The position numbers were made by a program, and so were the translations under genes. From Endothia cerciana (Eukaryota; Ascomycota; Sordariomycetes; Diaporthales; Cryphonectriaceae), in the NCBI GenBank assembly GCA_026119935.1, contig JALRMH010000044.1, positions 124,001 through 188,000 on the forward strand: 64,000 nucleotides of DNA, given 5' to 3'. The stretch's first letter is position 1; each line of letters opens with the position of its first letter. Shown piece by piece: positions 24,577-37,400 of the stretch. The notes beneath the pieces were generated by a model that was given only the letters and a program-made list of their open reading frames with translations, was not told where the DNA came from and made no database searches.

Positions 24577-27500
24577 GTCCTGAGACGACGGCTGGTGTGG
24601 CACGGGTTCGGGGGATATGGATGGCGAGGCAGGACAGGAGGGAGGAGGGCAAGAGACGACATTTCGGGACGGCCGCGCAGGCAGAGAGGGGCGGGCTGTC
24701 TCTGTTGTGGGCATCGACGCCGATATATCACCTCCCGGCTGCGTCTCCCACGGGGCAAGGGGAGGTGGGGGGGGGGGGGGGGAACAGCAGGCCGACAGTA
24801 CGTCAGTGAAGCGCGCCGGTCCCCCTCTCAATCCCAAGCCTCTCTATGCTCCTCCTCGCTGCCGGGTCGGATGGACTCCTCCCTGCCCCCTTGCCCCCCT
24901 CAACAATGTATGGTCCAGGTCAATCCTCGATAGTGCTGTTGATACCCTCGGCTCTGGGCGCAGAAGGGGGGGGGGGGGAGGGGATAACAGGGCTCGCAAT
25001 ATCTGCCCAATCTCTCTAGCCTGGGATCTTTGCTCGTACAGTGTCCCTCGTTGACTCGGCCCGCTACACGGCAGGACGGTACCTGGTCGGATAAAATGGG
25101 AGTCCCGTCCGGAACCAGACGTCTGTCTGGGTTATTATCATTTTTTTTCCGGTCCGGGGGCACGGGACGGGCCCCCTCGCTCCGCCATATGGACTGGCCC
25201 TGTGCAGTTTCTAGTCCTTGGTCGCCTCTGTATACCTGTCCGGCCCTTACAAGTGTCTTGCTGTGCTCTATCTGGAACTAAGAACCCCCGTGGAGCGGGC
25301 TGCTTTCCGGTGGGCGGCGGCGGGCTTCGGGCTAGCCATCAGCAGCTTCACTGCCATGTAATCTCTAAAATATTGCAAGAAATTCTGCGTGTCGAGGCGT
25401 TCCGATAATGTCTGTAATAGTCCACCCGGTTGGTGAATTTCTACGGGGGCTTTTTTTTTGTTGAAGGGCTCCGCTGACATGGCGGAACGTCCTGTGATGG
25501 CGACAACTAACCTCCACTGCCGGTTTGGAGAAGCATTAGTAAAACACCATCACAGGCCGACATTTAACAAGGTTATGGTGTCAGGTACTATGATGCGTGA
25601 GCTGGTAGAAGTGCTGTAGGTGTGTAGGAGAAATATGCCGGCGGTTCGTTCTTATTCACCAAAGAAAAGCCGTAACGTTGGGTTCCTAATAGCCGTGAGG
25701 ACCCTGACAGGCCGTGTTTGCACAAATTCTTTCTTCCTTTTCCCCATTCTCAGGCCAGAAAAGATCTGACAAGGGACGGTGTTGTTGTTTGAGTTTCGGA
25801 AGCCCGTGAGCTCGTTGGAGTCCCTGATAGACACCGTTATAACCGGCCTCGACACATTATAGAGCGACTTCTGCGTCGAACAAACCTCGACATTTTCGGC
25901 TTGGGGATGTTCCCAGAGGTCATCCTAATGCCTGGCAATCTGCCCAGGACGGTCCAGCCTGAGGCTTTCGTAACGTGCACCGCCCAGCCGTGCTGCGTGA
26001 TCGCTGCACCAGCAGATGAGGAGCTCGATGGTAATCTGCCTTCTAGCGATGAGATGACACTGCGGCTCATTGTTCTGTCCCCAAGCGGCCGTTTTTCCCC
26101 CTAGACCTTGCACGGCTCGTATCGACATCTGCCCGCTGTCCACCACCCGAGTCTCGGCCTCCCCCGGAAGCCCAGCGCGACTTTGATCCGCGGCGAGCGA
26201 TCAGGGGCGACATTGGTCACCGTCCTGGTTGGAAGGCTACTCAGCACTGTAGAGATGTGGCTGCTTCGTATAGCTCTGGCCGAGTACCGCTAATTCGGCT
26301 GTGTAAATGTGTTGCTGATATGTAAACGATTCAACCCCCCCCCCCCCCGGGGCCCCAAAGCTTCAACAGAAAGATAGATAATTGTACCCAGAAATCCGAT
26401 GCGTATGTACTGGCTTGTTTCTTACCCACAGCCGCCTCAGTCGTACTGGGGATAATACATGCCGCAGACCTCCGGACTCGACAATGACGACCGCCAAGGG
26501 CTCCCAGGACAAGTCACATATTATTGGCAAAGTCAAGATTTATGAAATTAAGCCTAGGCCTCGAGACCGGCCCGCGCCCGTAGCTCTTTCGGATGGATAG
26601 CCCGTGGCAGTCCGGCCGTGCCGACACAAAAGCGTTCGGGGGAGCTCGCGGCGGGTGTTATACTACGCCTCACCCGTGCCACCCGGCGGCCCCTCGCCGC
26701 GGCTTTCTGCGTGAGGCTGTCCAAGTTATATGTATGAGTATGATCGATTCCTTCTTCGATGACGGGCCGGGAGCAAATATGTACAGGACGCCCCCAGGCC
26801 AACGAAGATGGCAGGACACATCCCCGCCCTCCGACTCAGACTCTGCATCATCCGAATCAAACCGTTTCAGGTTTCTGAACCCGCGATGACGGACCCGCGA
26901 GGTACCAGGGCCCTGGGAACCCCGGAGATATGGGCTGTTGATAGTCAGACGGACGCCGGGTGAGGTGTTCCTTACTTTCACCTATGAGACGGGGTCCCTA
27001 GCCGCGGTGAAGCAACCTGCTGACTTCTGAGCACGAAAGGACATGCTTGGGTCCGTGGACAGCCCCAGCCTTCTGCCGCCGTCCGCTCATGGTCGGCACG
27101 GGCGAGCTCACCACCGTCGTCGGTTAGCCAAGCGGAGCCCCCTACCTGAGCTCTGCTGGAGCCCATCGGCTGATCAGCCGCCGAATGACTTGCAATCGCT
27201 TAAGTCTTGGTCTCCTCGGTGGTGGTGGGTTGGAGGGGGCGCAGGAAGAAGAAGGGCGGGTGAGGGTCATCCAACACCCGCCCACTCTGTGATCGACGTG
27301 CAGGAGGCAGCGCAAGCCTCAAGCCTTTGTGAAGGGGGAAGGGGGGGGGGTTCCACCGGCGTCGGCAGGAGGGCCAATCCGGATCAGATAAAGTGACGTC
27401 TGGTTGGAGACCCGGTCGAGTATGTCGGGGTCTCTATATGCGGGCGCTTATTCCCTCGGCATTGCTAGTGTCTCGCGCCGGGGCCCTCTCCGGGGCTCAC

Positions 27501-29115
27501 AGCAGTTTTGTGACATAGCCTTGCAGCAGTTGTAGGGGAACGTGAAGCGTAGATCGCCCTGTGACGGCGGCGGTAGAGCCGAGTGGGCACGGAGGTTGAG
27601 GATGACATCTAGGAGACCATGCCGGTAGTATATGCTTAGAAGCGCCGATTGGCAACCTGTGAGGTATAAAAAGGACGGGGCAAGCTGCAGTCGGGGGGCG
27701 CTGCGGGTCGCTGCGGACCCTGAATGCCCATGCACGGTGACGACGACGCCACGGCATGCACATACTGTAAGCGACTGCAACAGGCTGATGACCCACCTAG
27801 GAGATTCCGGCGATCCGGCGTCTGACGGGTAAGTACGGAACAGGAGAAAGAGAAGAGAGAGAAATATGAGCCTGCACGCCTGCGAACGAGTTGCGTTGCC
27901 GGCGGCCCGGGGGGGGGGGGGGGAGAGGATCCCGACGCCAGCAAGCCGGCGCCAGCGTTCGTTGATGCCGGGATCCTTCTGAACGGCCTCTCGGGTTCAG
28001 CCGTGGGTGCTTGGTTCGACAAGTGTGTGACACCCTCGAGGTCGGCCTTTACGGCGTGTCTGCGTCAGGTACTGTTTGTTGTTGATGGCCACACTCTGAG
28101 CCCGGGGGGGGGGGGGCTCGTTCCATGGTCCACTCGATCACTGTTCACGGATCATTGTTGTTGTCGTTGTTGTCGGTAGTTGTCTGTACAACTCCGGGTC
28201 AGCCATGGGCTCACGAGGGGATATCATGAACGGCATGTCGTGCCGTCCAGATAGATTGAGGCAGCCCGAGCACGTGCGCATTGAGTTCAACCATGGTGCC
28301 GCCAGGAACAGGGCTGGGAAGGATGCAAGACGATACCCACTATGGTAGACAGGACGAGGTGATATGCAGTTGGGGGATTTGGGGGCAGGGGGGGCCTTCC
28401 AAGGCACAGGCTCACCCTGGGGGCCCCAGCCCCTTGGTGCTGGGCCCCTGTGGCCCTGCGGCCCCGTGGCCTTGTGGCCCTGTGGCCCTGTGGCCCTGTA
28501 CTATGGGGGGACATGGTACCTGAGCTGATCCTACACCACCCCAACGCCATCCGTCATCCATCAACAATCTTCCGTTAACCTCTCGTACATATCATATCTT
28601 GGTCTGCACAGCCTGCTTCTCCTCCGATCGCTATCAGCACGCATTCATTCGTAAATTCTGTCAACCGATCGCACCGAGCCACCCGCCTCGCCCCGCCTCG
28701 CCTCTCCCCGCCCCTAGGCCATCCAAAGTGAATTCTGCGTGTTGAGTGAGTGAGAGTGTACCATAGTGAGGACCGGCCGCTCTTCTCCTTGTCCAGGACC
28801 CTTTGGCCGTCGAGCATCGCGCAACCGGGAGGGACCTGGTCTGGAAGCTGGTCGACAGTGGCTTGGACCGAGAGTCACAGGCCCGCCTCGACGTCCCAAC
28901 TTCGTCGGCCTTCTCTAGTGTCCTCTGAATAGCCTCCGTTTGGTGCGAATCGCTCTGCAGCAGGCGGCCTGCCGTTACGACCCACCCACTCACTCCCGGA
29001 GCAGGCCGTTTCATTGTCTGTCCTGCTCTCGCTCGCGACTGGGCCCCAAGGCCTTCTTACTCGCATCCACCCGCGCAGGCGGCCAGCCTTGACTTGCTAC
29101 CGACGGTTGATCTTC
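24577..29115. other. 4.5-kb intergenic region
   Basis: No supported gene. It includes the CE1 promoter side (24577-25000), homopolymers near 24766-24781 (G), 24966-24979 (G), 26335-26348 (C), 27340-27350 (G), 27909-27922 (G) and 28104-28114 (G), a 9-bp tandem repeat at 28446-28499, and the leader of the deaminase-like gene from about 28700. Short frames at 25900-26300 and 27040-27400 lack any domain. Confidence 0.5.
28446..28499. repeat. 9-bp minisatellite, CCCTGTGGC-like units
   Basis: About six tandem copies of CCCTGTGGC and variants (CCCTGCGGC, CCCCGTGGC, CCTTGTGGC) lie in intergenic DNA. Confidence 0.8.
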
Positions 29116-31184
29116 ATGGGATCGTCCTGCAGCAGCATAAAGCACGATGGGCCCCAAGCTCTCGAAAAGGAACAAGCAGGGGGGCCTCTCCCCCATCATC
29201 TTTCCAAGCCTGTCAACGCGACCCCTCCTCGTGAGCACCATTCCGCCGTCATCACTGACCCTCGGAACAGCAAGATGAGCCGAATCACAACAAGACCTAA
29301 GACCGAGCCTCGCCAGTGGGACCTGGTCGGTGCACTAGACGGGATCATCGACGCCGAGGTGGGGCCGGCCAGCGGTGCTGCCGTGACCACCGCGGCGGAC
29401 TACCAGAGGCGGCGCGAGGAGCTGCAGAGGCGCGAGGGCGCGCTGGGCTTCGAGCACAAGCTCGCAAGCACGGCCTCGCCCAAGGAGCGGGAGGTGAACG
29501 AGATCATCCAGGGGCTGAAGCGCGACGACGACGAGAATGTCTTTGCCATCGAGCCAACGCGGCAAGGGTACAACGGACAGCAGCACCGGAGGTTCGCCGG
29601 GGACCACTTCCTGTCCAACAAGGCGCTGATCGACAGGTCCAAGGTCCTCAGGGTCGCCAGGAAGGTGCCCAAGGGCGCACACCTGCACATCCACTTCAAC
29701 GCCTGCCTGCAGCCCAACGTGCTGCTGGACATCGCCAGCAACATGGAGTTCATGTACGTCACCAGCGACATCCCGCTGGTGGACGCCAACGACTACCACA
29801 ACTACAAGCGCGCCAGGATCCAGTTCTCCATCATGGCGCAGGCGTCGAGCACGGGCAACCTGTTCGACGCGGCCTACAGGGACCGCCAGGGCGCGCAGAA
29901 GTTCAAGGACTTCCTCGAGGAGTTCCCCAGGCACCGCAGGGACAAGGACGCCATGGCGTGGCTGCAGGAGAAGCTGGTCTTCCGCGAGGACGAGGCGCAC
30001 AACATGCTGCAGACGGTCCCGGGCGCGTGGGAGGAGTTCAACACGCGCACGCAGATGATGAAGGGCCTGTTCAACTACGAGACGGCGTACCGCTCGTACA
30101 CGCGCAGGTGCCTGGAGGACTTCGTGGCGGACAACATCCAGTATGCGGAGATCCGCCCAAACTTTATGGACACCAACCAGGTGTGGACGGATGATGGGAC
30201 GGGCAAGATCGACAACGAGGGGATCATGAAGATGATCATCGAGGAGTATGACAAGTTCCAGGCCGAGGCCAAGGGCAGGCCGGGGGCATACTTTGGTGGG
30301 CTCAAGGTCATCTACTGCTGCCCGAGGTCATATCCCAAGGACAAGGTCGCGCATGGGCTGAGGCAGTGCCTGGAGTTCAAGAAGAGGTGGCCGCAGTGGA
30401 TTGCCGGTAAGTGGACAGGCTCCTCTGCCCTTCGTTCTCGGGGGGGCCGTCGGCTAACCATCCCCCCTCCCCCCGGCAGGATTCGATCTGGTTGGCGAGG
30501 AGGGCAAGGGCAAGCCTCTCAACTTTTTCGTCCCCGAGTTTCTTCAGTTCCAGAGGGACTGCAAGGACGCAAAGGTCGAGATCCCCTTCCTCTTCCACTG
30601 TGGAGAGACGCTGGAGATGGGATCAGAGACGGACGGCAACCTTCTAGATGCGCTACTCCTCAAGTCCAAGCGCATAGGCCACGGGTTCGCCCTCGCCAGG
30701 CATCCATACATCATGGAGCGGATGAAGCAGGACAACATCTGCCTCGAGCTGTGCCCGATATCGAACGAGGTGCTGGGGCTGACGCCGCGGGCGGACGGGC
30801 ATGCGATGTACAACCTGCTCGCGAACAACGTGCACTGCACGGTGAACAGCGACAACGGGACACTTTTCAAGTAAGTCTGCCCCCCCCCCCCCAACACTCA
30901 GAACGGTCTTGGCGGTCCACGGTGCTGAATCCCCGTGCAGTTCTACATTATCCCACGATTTCTACCAGGCCATGATCGGCAAGCCGGACATGACGCTGTA
31001 CGGGTGGAAGCAGCTCATCGAGTGGAGCCTGGAGCACTCGTGCCTGTCGAGGGAGGAGTACGGGTCCATCCACGCCGAGTGGGCCAAGAGGTGGGATGCG
31101 TTCCTGGACGAGGTCATCGCGGAGTTTGGGGCCTCCCCTGCCGCGTCCGCCAAGGGCGAGGCTGCCGCCGTCAAGATTTCATGA
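29116..31184 (+). CDS. ADGF/CECR1-type adenosine deaminase-like protein
   Basis: Three exons (29116-30406, 30480-30870, 30941-31184) give 641 aa; both introns (73 and 70 bp) have GTAAGT donors and contain G or C runs. The metallo-deaminase fold is recognisable: HLHIHFNA metal ligands near residues 189-193, a Tyr/Arg-rich CECR1-type helical block (NYETAYRSYTRR, EIRPNFMD), HCGET, RIGHGF, LELCPISNEVL, and finally HCTVNSDNGTLF in place of the classical SSDDP. The metal-binding Asp is present, but the following residue is Asn instead of Asp. Family knowledge: ADGF proteins deaminate adenosine-type purines; animal members are secreted. This one has no signal peptide. If the ATG at 29116 is used, it begins MGSSCSS, which fits an N-myristoylation signal with a nearby Cys. 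An in-frame ATG at 29275 (MSRITTRPK) has the better start context and would remove that motif (588 aa). Confidence 0.88.
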
Positions 31185-33180
31185 CTTGTAATGATACCAT
31201 ACATTTTTGTCTGTCTCGCCCTGATGCTCGACTAATCTAGCGTAACGCATCCGGCAACTTTTTTGTTTGCTATTCTCCCCGGGGGAGGGGGAGGGGGAGG
31301 CCCTGCTCGCCTGCCCGACACCAGCAGCTTCTTGCGACATGCATAGTGGGATTGGGGGGGGGGGGGGTGTGTTTTAATTTGAAGGTTTTCAACAATGCCC
31401 CCGCTGACCTACCTGTGCCCATGTGTGTGTATAAAGTGGTGGTGCCTAACTGATCGTGATCCCCCGGCCGTGTTCATCCCTTTGACCCCCCGTCAAGCAA
31501 TAACCTAGAGTTCTCAAAAGGCTCTCGTTTTGCTTCCCGAGCGGTAACCCAGGCGCGCTATGACCGTCTCTCCCATCTTGACGTGAGCGCTCTGCCCTGG
31601 CTGCTCTGATCTGCTCTGTGCCCCCGTGGCCCCCGTGTCACCGCCGCCGGCCCCCCTCCCCTCTGCAAGCTGCCAAGGACGATCGACTGACCGCCGACGA
31701 CCATATGTACCTACCTACACGGCAGGCAATGAACTTTTTTTTTGGGGGGGGGGGCGGTGCCGGGGGGCCAGCCAGCTCGTCATATCGAGGTCTGCTTCAT
31801 AGGTAGGTGGGCATGACCCCGCGGGCGACCTACCGTCGTACAGCAGAAAACAGACAAACGTCTGGAAAAGGGGGTGGTGTTCCTGTCTGGTCTGTCTGTC
31901 TGCCCGTGGCCTGACAGCTCTGCACCCTCCCGCCCCCCCCCCCCCCCCTCCAAGGTTTCGACGACGACCGGGCGGGTCCCGAACCTCAGGGCCCACGGGG
32001 AGAAAGTTTCCAGAAGGGGGAATATTCGTCTCCCTCGCCAAGGGGGTGCTTTCCATCCATCCAGAGCGCCGGCCCCCCTCCCCTCCCCCCACCCGCGCGC
32101 GCGCCTCTGCCTTGGAACAAGGGGTTGAACGTTGAAAGACTGGTCGCCCCCCCCCCCCCCCTCCGAGAACTCACCCGATGCAACCCTGATATGGCCGCCG
32201 ACGGGGCTGGGCTGCGACGGGACCCGCCCCCACAGGTAACATTCAGATCATCATCGAGAGTCCCCATCCGTCCTGCGAAACCAAGAGAAGAAAAAGAAAA
32301 AAAAAAGGTCGATACCGCCCAAAATCCGTCCGCCCAAAAGCCATGTCCTGCTGTCCCCGCCTGCCCCCTCTGCAGGCAAGCCCAAGTTCTCCTTGGTGGT
32401 TGGTGCCGGTCACACTCTTATCTCGGACTCAGACCACAGATGACAACCCTAAGCCCAGTAGGGAAAGGGGGGGGGGGGGAGAGGAGTGTGCGGTGTATGG
32501 TGGCGATGGCGACGTTGAAAAGGTAATTCCATTCAACTCCCCTGTGATTCGAGGCCAGATCAGCCCGGCTGTCTCTCTTCCCGTGGCATGGTATCCCGCG
32601 AGGAAATCGTCGTTCTGAAGGCGGCTCGAGGAACCCGTCACCATAGACAATACGGGGCACGCCGCCACCATCTTATGATGCGCACGCACGTTTGGCCATC
32701 TCCAAGACACCCTCAGGGGTCATGGTGTACAGTGTGTATTAATTTGTCTGTTGGAGTGCTGTTCTGTCTTTGGGGATATCACCACCTATCTAAGGGCCAA
32801 TAGCGCCGGCCAACCGTCCCTGTTCCTGGGCGAGGACATTTTCCGCCTCCTAGCAAGCAATACTGCTAAGGTCATCGTAATGCGGTATCATACAGCGACA
32901 TAAGGTCGTGAGACCAGACAGTCCATATCCATAATGTTCACGTCCCGCCAACCGGTTACAAGAAAATAAGTAAGTGACCCCCGCCTCGCAAATTCCACTC
33001 CCAGTCTCACCATTAAAAATTGCGAGCACACAGGGGCCGTTGACGCAGGTATATAGAACCAAGAGCGCGGGGACCAGGACCTGCCGGACCCCGCTTATGA
33101 GAGAGAAAAATATACCTTGAAGATGTATGTATTAACCGGTGCTCTGCGCCTTCTCCACGCCGTGTTCCATCACACCCTTT
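31185..33180. other. 2-kb intergenic region
   Basis: No gene seen. Homopolymers occur at about 31356-31367 (G), 31736-31752 (T into G), 31932-31948 (C), 32149-32162 (C) and 32467-32478 (G). The final 60 bases are the 3' flank of the minus-strand GH16 gene. Confidence 0.5.
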
Positions 33181-34459
33181 CTAGAGGGCAATAAGCGCAA
33201 ACATGAAGGCGCCCACGAAGGCCAGGTTGACAGCAGACTTCTGCCCCTTGCTGGCAACCACCGGCGCCTCCTGGCTGCCGGCAGTGCTGGTGCTGCCGCT
33301 GGACGAGCTCGTGGTCTGAGCCACAGGTCTTGTCGCCTGGGCGGTCCCAATAGTCTGACTGGCAGGCTGGCTGTCCGTGATGCCGGAGCTGTCAGCGCCT
33401 GGAGCGGAGCTGACGCTGGTGGCAGACGTGGCGGCCGACGCGACGGTGGACAAGGTCGTTGCAGCGCTCTGAGTGCTGCTGACGGTGAGGTCGGTCGCGG
33501 AGGAAGGGCTGCTGCTGCTGCTGCTGGCACCAGCACCGTCACCATTGCTGCCGCCTCCCTCGGTGGAGCCGCCGGAGGCCGTGTTGACCTGGACGCTCTT
33601 CATGGTGCCGGACTGGTCGGTGTACTGGTACGAGACGGCATCGGCGACGCCGTAGGACGAGTCCTGGATCGTGACGCTCTTGTAGTAGGCGATGAAGGGT
33701 GCCTGGGACCAGTCGGGGGCGCCGCCGGCCCAGGTGACGGTGCCGGGAGCGCTGGAGCAGCCCCCGCACCAGGTGCCGAGCTTGATCTGCATGGGGGTCT
33801 GTGGGTATACGTCCTCGTTCCCGGCGTAGGTCAGGGTCCGCAGGGGGGTGCCGTCTACCTTCCAGACCAGCTGGGTCGGGGACCAGTCGATGGTGTAGGT
33901 GTGCGTCTCGGTCTGGGGGCTAGCCACGCTGAGGTCGACCTCGTTCACCCCGTAGGTCATGTCGTGGCTGGAGAAGTAGTTGCTCTGGCCGAACGAGTTC
34001 TTGTCGGACCCGCCCAGCCACTCCCAGTCGATCTCGTCCTGGTCGTCGCTCTCCAGGAAGAAGGTGGTGACTATGCCCTGGCCCGCGGCGACCTGCATGG
34101 TGACATCGACGGTGCCGAAGAAGAGGTAGCTGTCGGAGGTGAAGGAGGGGGCCTGGCCCGCCTGGGCAATGCTAAACACGGCTCCGTTTGAGCCGTACGT
34201 CACGCCGGCGCCTGCGGACTCGGCGAAGACGTCACTCGCGCCCTGTGTGAAGTCGACGGTGACCTTCTCCGGGCCGAAAGCTTTGTCGACGGGACACGCT
34301 GTTTGACCCGGTCAGACACTTTCCAGGTGGCGAGGGGGGGGGGGATGCCAACCCACCATTTACACCATCCTTCAGTGGATTACAGGCACTGGTGATCTGG
34401 GCTGCAGCGGAGGCCGCGAAGGCCACGACGGCCGCAGCCAGGGGCAGTTGAGGGACCAT
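33181..34459 (-). CDS. GPI-anchored GH16 CRH-type cell-wall transglycosylase
   Basis: Two minus-strand exons (34459-34357, 34298-33181) joined over a 58-bp intron (GTGGGT donor) give 406 aa. Order of parts: signal peptide (PLAAAVVAFAASAAA, cut near AQ); a short Cys-containing region (CNPLKD, CPVDKAFG); the GH16 beta-jelly-roll with the catalytic motif DEIDWEWLG (Glu123, Asp125, Glu127); substrate-site residues in WSPTQLVWKVDG and KLGTWCGG; a Ser/Thr-rich linker of about 130 residues; and a C-terminal hydrophobic tail (NLAFVGAFMFALIAL) after small residues, as in a GPI signal. Family knowledge: Crh1/Utr2 enzymes transfer chitin chains onto beta-1,6/1,3-glucan in the wall. There is no CBM18 chitin-binding domain, so it resembles Crh1 more than Utr2. 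The donor GTGTAA eight bases upstream would also keep frame and drop three residues. Confidence 0.92.
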
Positions 34460-37400
34460 CCTGAGGGCACGTGTTTTGCCCTCTGTCTACTGGAGAGTCC
34501 GGGGTAGGAAGAGGAGAGGTGTAGACTTTTTCTGCGCTCTTTGTGTGTCCGAAGCTGTCGATGGGGATCTTGTGTCCTGGCCCTGACGGAGCCCAAAATA
34601 AAAAGACAGCAGACTTCTAGAAGGCGCGAGTTTCCAGTAGCCAGTCGAAGCACGGAAGAGCGTGGTGAGGCAGCAAAAGCGAGCAGTGACGGAATACACG
34701 ACTTGGGTGGATGAGTGAGTGGGTGGGTGGATGGGTAAAGGGATTAGAGCAAGTGAAGTCTACAAGTGAAGGCTTCCAGCAGCTGAGTATATATGGCCGG
34801 AGCAAGAGAGATAGAGATGAGGGAGTCGCGGGGAGGTGAAATGACATGTGTCAATCAGTGGGTTGGGAAAGAGGAGTCGACCATGATATATACATCCTGT
34901 GAAGGAGGTATGGAGCACCGTGTAGATCGTTTAATGTGGTGGGGGGTGGGGGGGTGGAAGAAGGAGAGAAGGTGTGATCCTTGGGTGAGTGAGTGAGCGA
35001 GTGAGTGACTGACTGGGTGACTGACTGGGTACCCGAGTACCTAGGTACGTATAATAGGGTCCCCTTCTCTGCCATACATAGTAAGACTAAGATCCTCCTA
35101 GTGCTCGTCAGGATGCCAGGCTATGCACCAGCCTCAACATTCCATTCCTCACTGGGAAAGGAACGAGCGGAGCTTCGAGGGGGGCCCCTCTCGTACCCGG
35201 ACAGCCCTATCATGCCACAGAGAGCTAGTCGCAGCTGCCACTCAGCCTATCCTGGCTCCTCTTGTCGCCCTGTCACCTTCGAGTGCACCCGGCAGACAGT
35301 GGAGGTGTAGCAGCGGCGCCGGTGGTGACCAAGCTGGTCATGGCTGCATACCATGTCGAGCACTTTCTGTTGCGGAGTGTCTGACAGTGTCTGACACGAC
35401 TTTTCAGGCGGGCTGGGAATATGGCGTTTTGCTGGGCGTCGGTAGTCGTCGGACGGGGGGGGACATGGGGCGGCCCCAGGGGACCTGGGAATCCAGGGCC
35501 CAGAGGATGGGACGTCCAGCTTCACCGAGCAGCCAGCCCTCTACTACCGAGGAGTGCTGTATAGTACTACCGTGCTCTGGTGGGCTGATGGAGATCCGGT
35601 GCTTGCTGCTGCAGGCAGGGACCCAGATCGATCGACCTCACTACCGACCCCCCCATTAACCTCCCCTGACTCGGCTCTCCGGAGCCACTGCGGCTTGCTC
35701 TCTTTCAGGATCCCAGGCAGCCGTTCTGGTGCCGTGAATACGATGCTGAGGCACGTGTTTCGCTGCAAAGAAAGAAAGAAAAAGAGGAAGAAGAAAAAAA
35801 AGAGCGCGCGCCGTTGCCGGGTCCGCGTGATCAGAAAAAGCGGCGCAATTCTCGTGTAGCATCGTCGTGTTGCCAGCCAGTCCTGGCTGCTGACTGTGCT
35901 CGCATCCAGGTTTTTTTCTTTCTTTCTTTTTTTCTTCTTTTCTGTTCTGTCCTCGCGCGACTGAGGCGACAGGAGGCTCGGTCTTCTTGTTTACAGCAGT
36001 TGCATGCGGCGGGGCCTCGACGACCAGAGCTGGTGGCTGGGGAAGTGGAGCGTCATCATGCACCTACAGCATAGCAGTGGTGGTGATGAAATCATGGATC
36101 GCATCACACCCGTCAGTCAGGTAGGCCAACACCCACCTTGATCAGATCATGCCCTCCGGCTTGACACGGGGAAGAGATGTGAGAGTCCCCGTCGGGATGA
36201 TACGAAGACAGCCAGTGCCATATCCAGCGAGGACGTCCACGAGGACAGCGAGCAAGTCTGCCTCGAAACCTGCTGCAAGGAATCAGGATACGATAGGGCG
36301 GGTTAGGAAGCCAGCCTTCTTCCATTGCCCAACCGAGCTAGCACAGCACCTGGGGACCCCCGCCTGATAAGCTTAAATCACAGCATATAATCGAGACGAG
36401 AAGGGCCGCCCCATGTCCGTCCCACCACGACGCATGTACCCTCCCTCTTCTTGCGACGGCCAAACAACGAGAAACATTGCCGGCAGGTAGAACCATCCCT
36501 CTACAGGTCACCTATGGCGTCTGTTTCCTCGGGCCTGGGCGCGGTTCGTGAAACGGGGGAAAAGGGGAGGCGAGGGGGGCCCACCGGGGAAGAGGTGACC
36601 ACCAGACCACCAGACCACCAGACCACCAGACCGCCAGGATGCATCGGTCCAACCTGTGCGACGCGAGAAGCACAACATGACCGTCGGCCTCCCGCAACGT
36701 TCCATCAGGGTCTCTGCGGAAGCCAGAGGAGTTCACAGCCCGCAAGGTTGGCAGAGGCATGATGCATCCCCGAGCGGCGGGCCCAACACCTCCCTGCCCT
36801 CCTCATGTACCTGAGAGCGAATGGGCTCTCGCCATCGTGCGCCCCTCCCACCCCCCCCCCCCAAAGCCTGTCAGGATGGAGCACTACGAGGTTAAATTAC
36901 CACGTAGACGGGGCTGGGCTTGCCGGATGCGACGTGGTCGTGAAGCCCATCTCCGCTGTCACTGGCCCAAGGCCGATCCGCACAGCCTTCCTTGGCACCC
37001 TCTCGGCTTGGTGCGAAACATCCATTCCTTACTAAATCACCACTGATCGGGCTGTTTTGAATTTTGAAGGATCGTTTGGCTTTTTTTTTTTTGGTTTTTT
37101 TTGCCCGCGATCACAAAGTCCTTGGGCTGTAACCCTCCATTCCTGCCGCCTGCACGCTTAGGAGACCGCCGCCGTCAGTTGCAAACTGCACCTTGAGAAG
37201 CTCAACAAGCTTTCGGAAAGAGGAGAAGCAGTCCACTTCCGACTCGAACCACGGACGCTGGTGGACGACCTTGTTTCCTGCCACGCGTTGAGACAGAAAC
37301 AGGGCTCCGGAGGCCGGCTGCTTGGGCAGAGATAGGTGCCGCACGAAGGAGATGAAGAGTCATTCCTCGCTAAACGGTCGCTCGTCGGCGGGTGACACAG

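Noticed and set aside
29335..30000. Minus-strand 221-codon and plus-strand 292-codon frames
   Set aside because: Both are shadows of the deaminase-like exon 1; they are repetitive and have no domain.
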